This document shows positions 63,814 through 64,000 of a stretch of DNA of 64,000 nucleotides, one piece after another (position 1 is the stretch's first letter; the number at the start of each line of letters is the position of its first letter). The stretch is from the NCBI GenBank assembly GCA_026421245.1, contig JAPKDJ010000001.1, positions 110,899-174,898 on the forward strand, written 5' to 3'. The notes under the pieces were generated by a model, which worked only from the letters and a program-made list of their open reading frames with translations, was not told where the DNA came from and searched no databases. This stretch comes from Akkermansiaceae bacterium. GTDB taxonomy: Bacteria; Verrucomicrobiota; Verrucomicrobiia; Verrucomicrobiales; Akkermansiaceae. The position numbers and the translations under genes are program-made.

Positions 63814-64000
63814 TTATTCGTTTTCCTTTTTTTCGCGAGCAGCCTTACGTTCAAGGATTTTGGCGAGGGTTTCTTGAAACGAGCCGACGTAACGCTTGGC
63901 CAACTGCTGGCTGAAGGTCACGATTTCGCCAGTCAAGGCAGGGAGGACTTTGATGGACTTCTTTCCGACGGGAGTTTTGTAAAAGGCGATCAGTTCCTTG
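63814..64000 (-). CDS. DUF2059 protein, C-terminal part (partial)
   Basis: The last 61 residues of a gene that continues past the right edge. It begins KELIAFYKTPVGKKSIKVLP and ends KILERKAAREKKENE. The 'ELIAFYKTPxGKK' phrase is the core of the DUF2059 domain, usually found in small exported proteins of unknown function. The tail is strongly basic. Stop at 63814-63816, followed by leuD. Confidence 0.65.
   Translation of the reverse strand, partial: KELIAFYKTPVGKKSIKVLPALTGEIVTFSQQLAKRYVGSFQETLAKILERKAAREKKENE

Noticed and set aside
1..64000. CRISPR arrays, insertion sequences, prophage genes, tRNA or rRNA genes
   Set aside because: No repeat-spacer structure, transposase, integrase, terminal repeats or cloverleaf/rRNA sequence was recognised in any intergenic gap.

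Overview
The window is a chromosomal segment from a member of the Verrucomicrobiota, most likely the Verrucomicrobiales. The best lineage marker is a 51-residue 'small basic protein' of the Chlamydiae/Verrucomicrobia type at 21089-21244. A cytochrome-c (CxxCH)/DUF1549/DUF1553 protein followed by a DUF1501 protein, a sulfatase with a genuine formylglycine-generating enzyme, and a GH75-type chitosanase fit the same group. dnaA and dnaN lie side by side, so the replication origin may be close. No rRNA, tRNA, CRISPR array, phage or insertion sequence was recognised.

Layout. 1-2.8 kb: a cut-off HTH gene, a secreted trypsin-like protein, an RlpA-like secreted protein and a worn stretch with two gene remnants. 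2.9-8.4 kb: histone-deacetylase-like amidohydrolase overlapping panE, a low-molecular-weight phosphatase, an ABC ATPase/permease pair and the formylglycine-generating enzyme. 8.4-12.7 kb: a eukaryotic-type hisA and the overlapping nagZ-pyrG-kdsB operon, where kdsB appears to start at ATT. 12.8-17.3 kb: sodium/solute symporter, dnaA, dnaN. 17.3-22.8 kb: acs with a coiled-coil partner, a pseudouridine synthase, the small basic protein and a DEAD-box helicase. 22.9-23.4 kb: a dead two-component system. 23.5-28.3 kb: a tightly packed five-gene operon (HemN-like radical SAM enzyme, DUF98 chorismate-lyase-like protein, halogenase-like flavoenzyme, glycosyltransferase, thioesterase), the best candidate for an undescribed pathway. 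28.4-33.5 kb: DMT-like protein, sulfatase, PAP2-like protein, selenoprotein SelD, GH75 chitosanase.

33.5-46.1 kb is one minus-strand MoxR/Bat operon of eight genes: MoxR, DUF58, a DUF4381-like protein, two von Willebrand A proteins, a BatD-TPR-SH3 fusion and two secreted protease-like/PDZ proteins in which most catalytic residues are lost. 46.4-54.3 kb: a PQQ-type beta-propeller, then a histidine kinase, NtrC-type regulator, polytopic membrane protein, xseB and dxs in one orientation. 54.3-58.5 kb: a manganese/zinc ABC importer whose first permease is fused to a DtxR/MntR-like domain, with a collapsed outer-membrane protein gene between the permeases. 58.6-64 kb: the DUF1549/DUF1553 and DUF1501 pair, a strong bidirectional terminator, leuD and a cut-off DUF2059 gene.

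Several genes need non-standard reading: selD contains an in-frame UGA read as selenocysteine, kdsB has no ATG, GTG or TTG start, the glycosyltransferase starts at TTG, and the small basic protein is easily missed by length cutoffs. All calls are from reading the sequence; no database search was possible.
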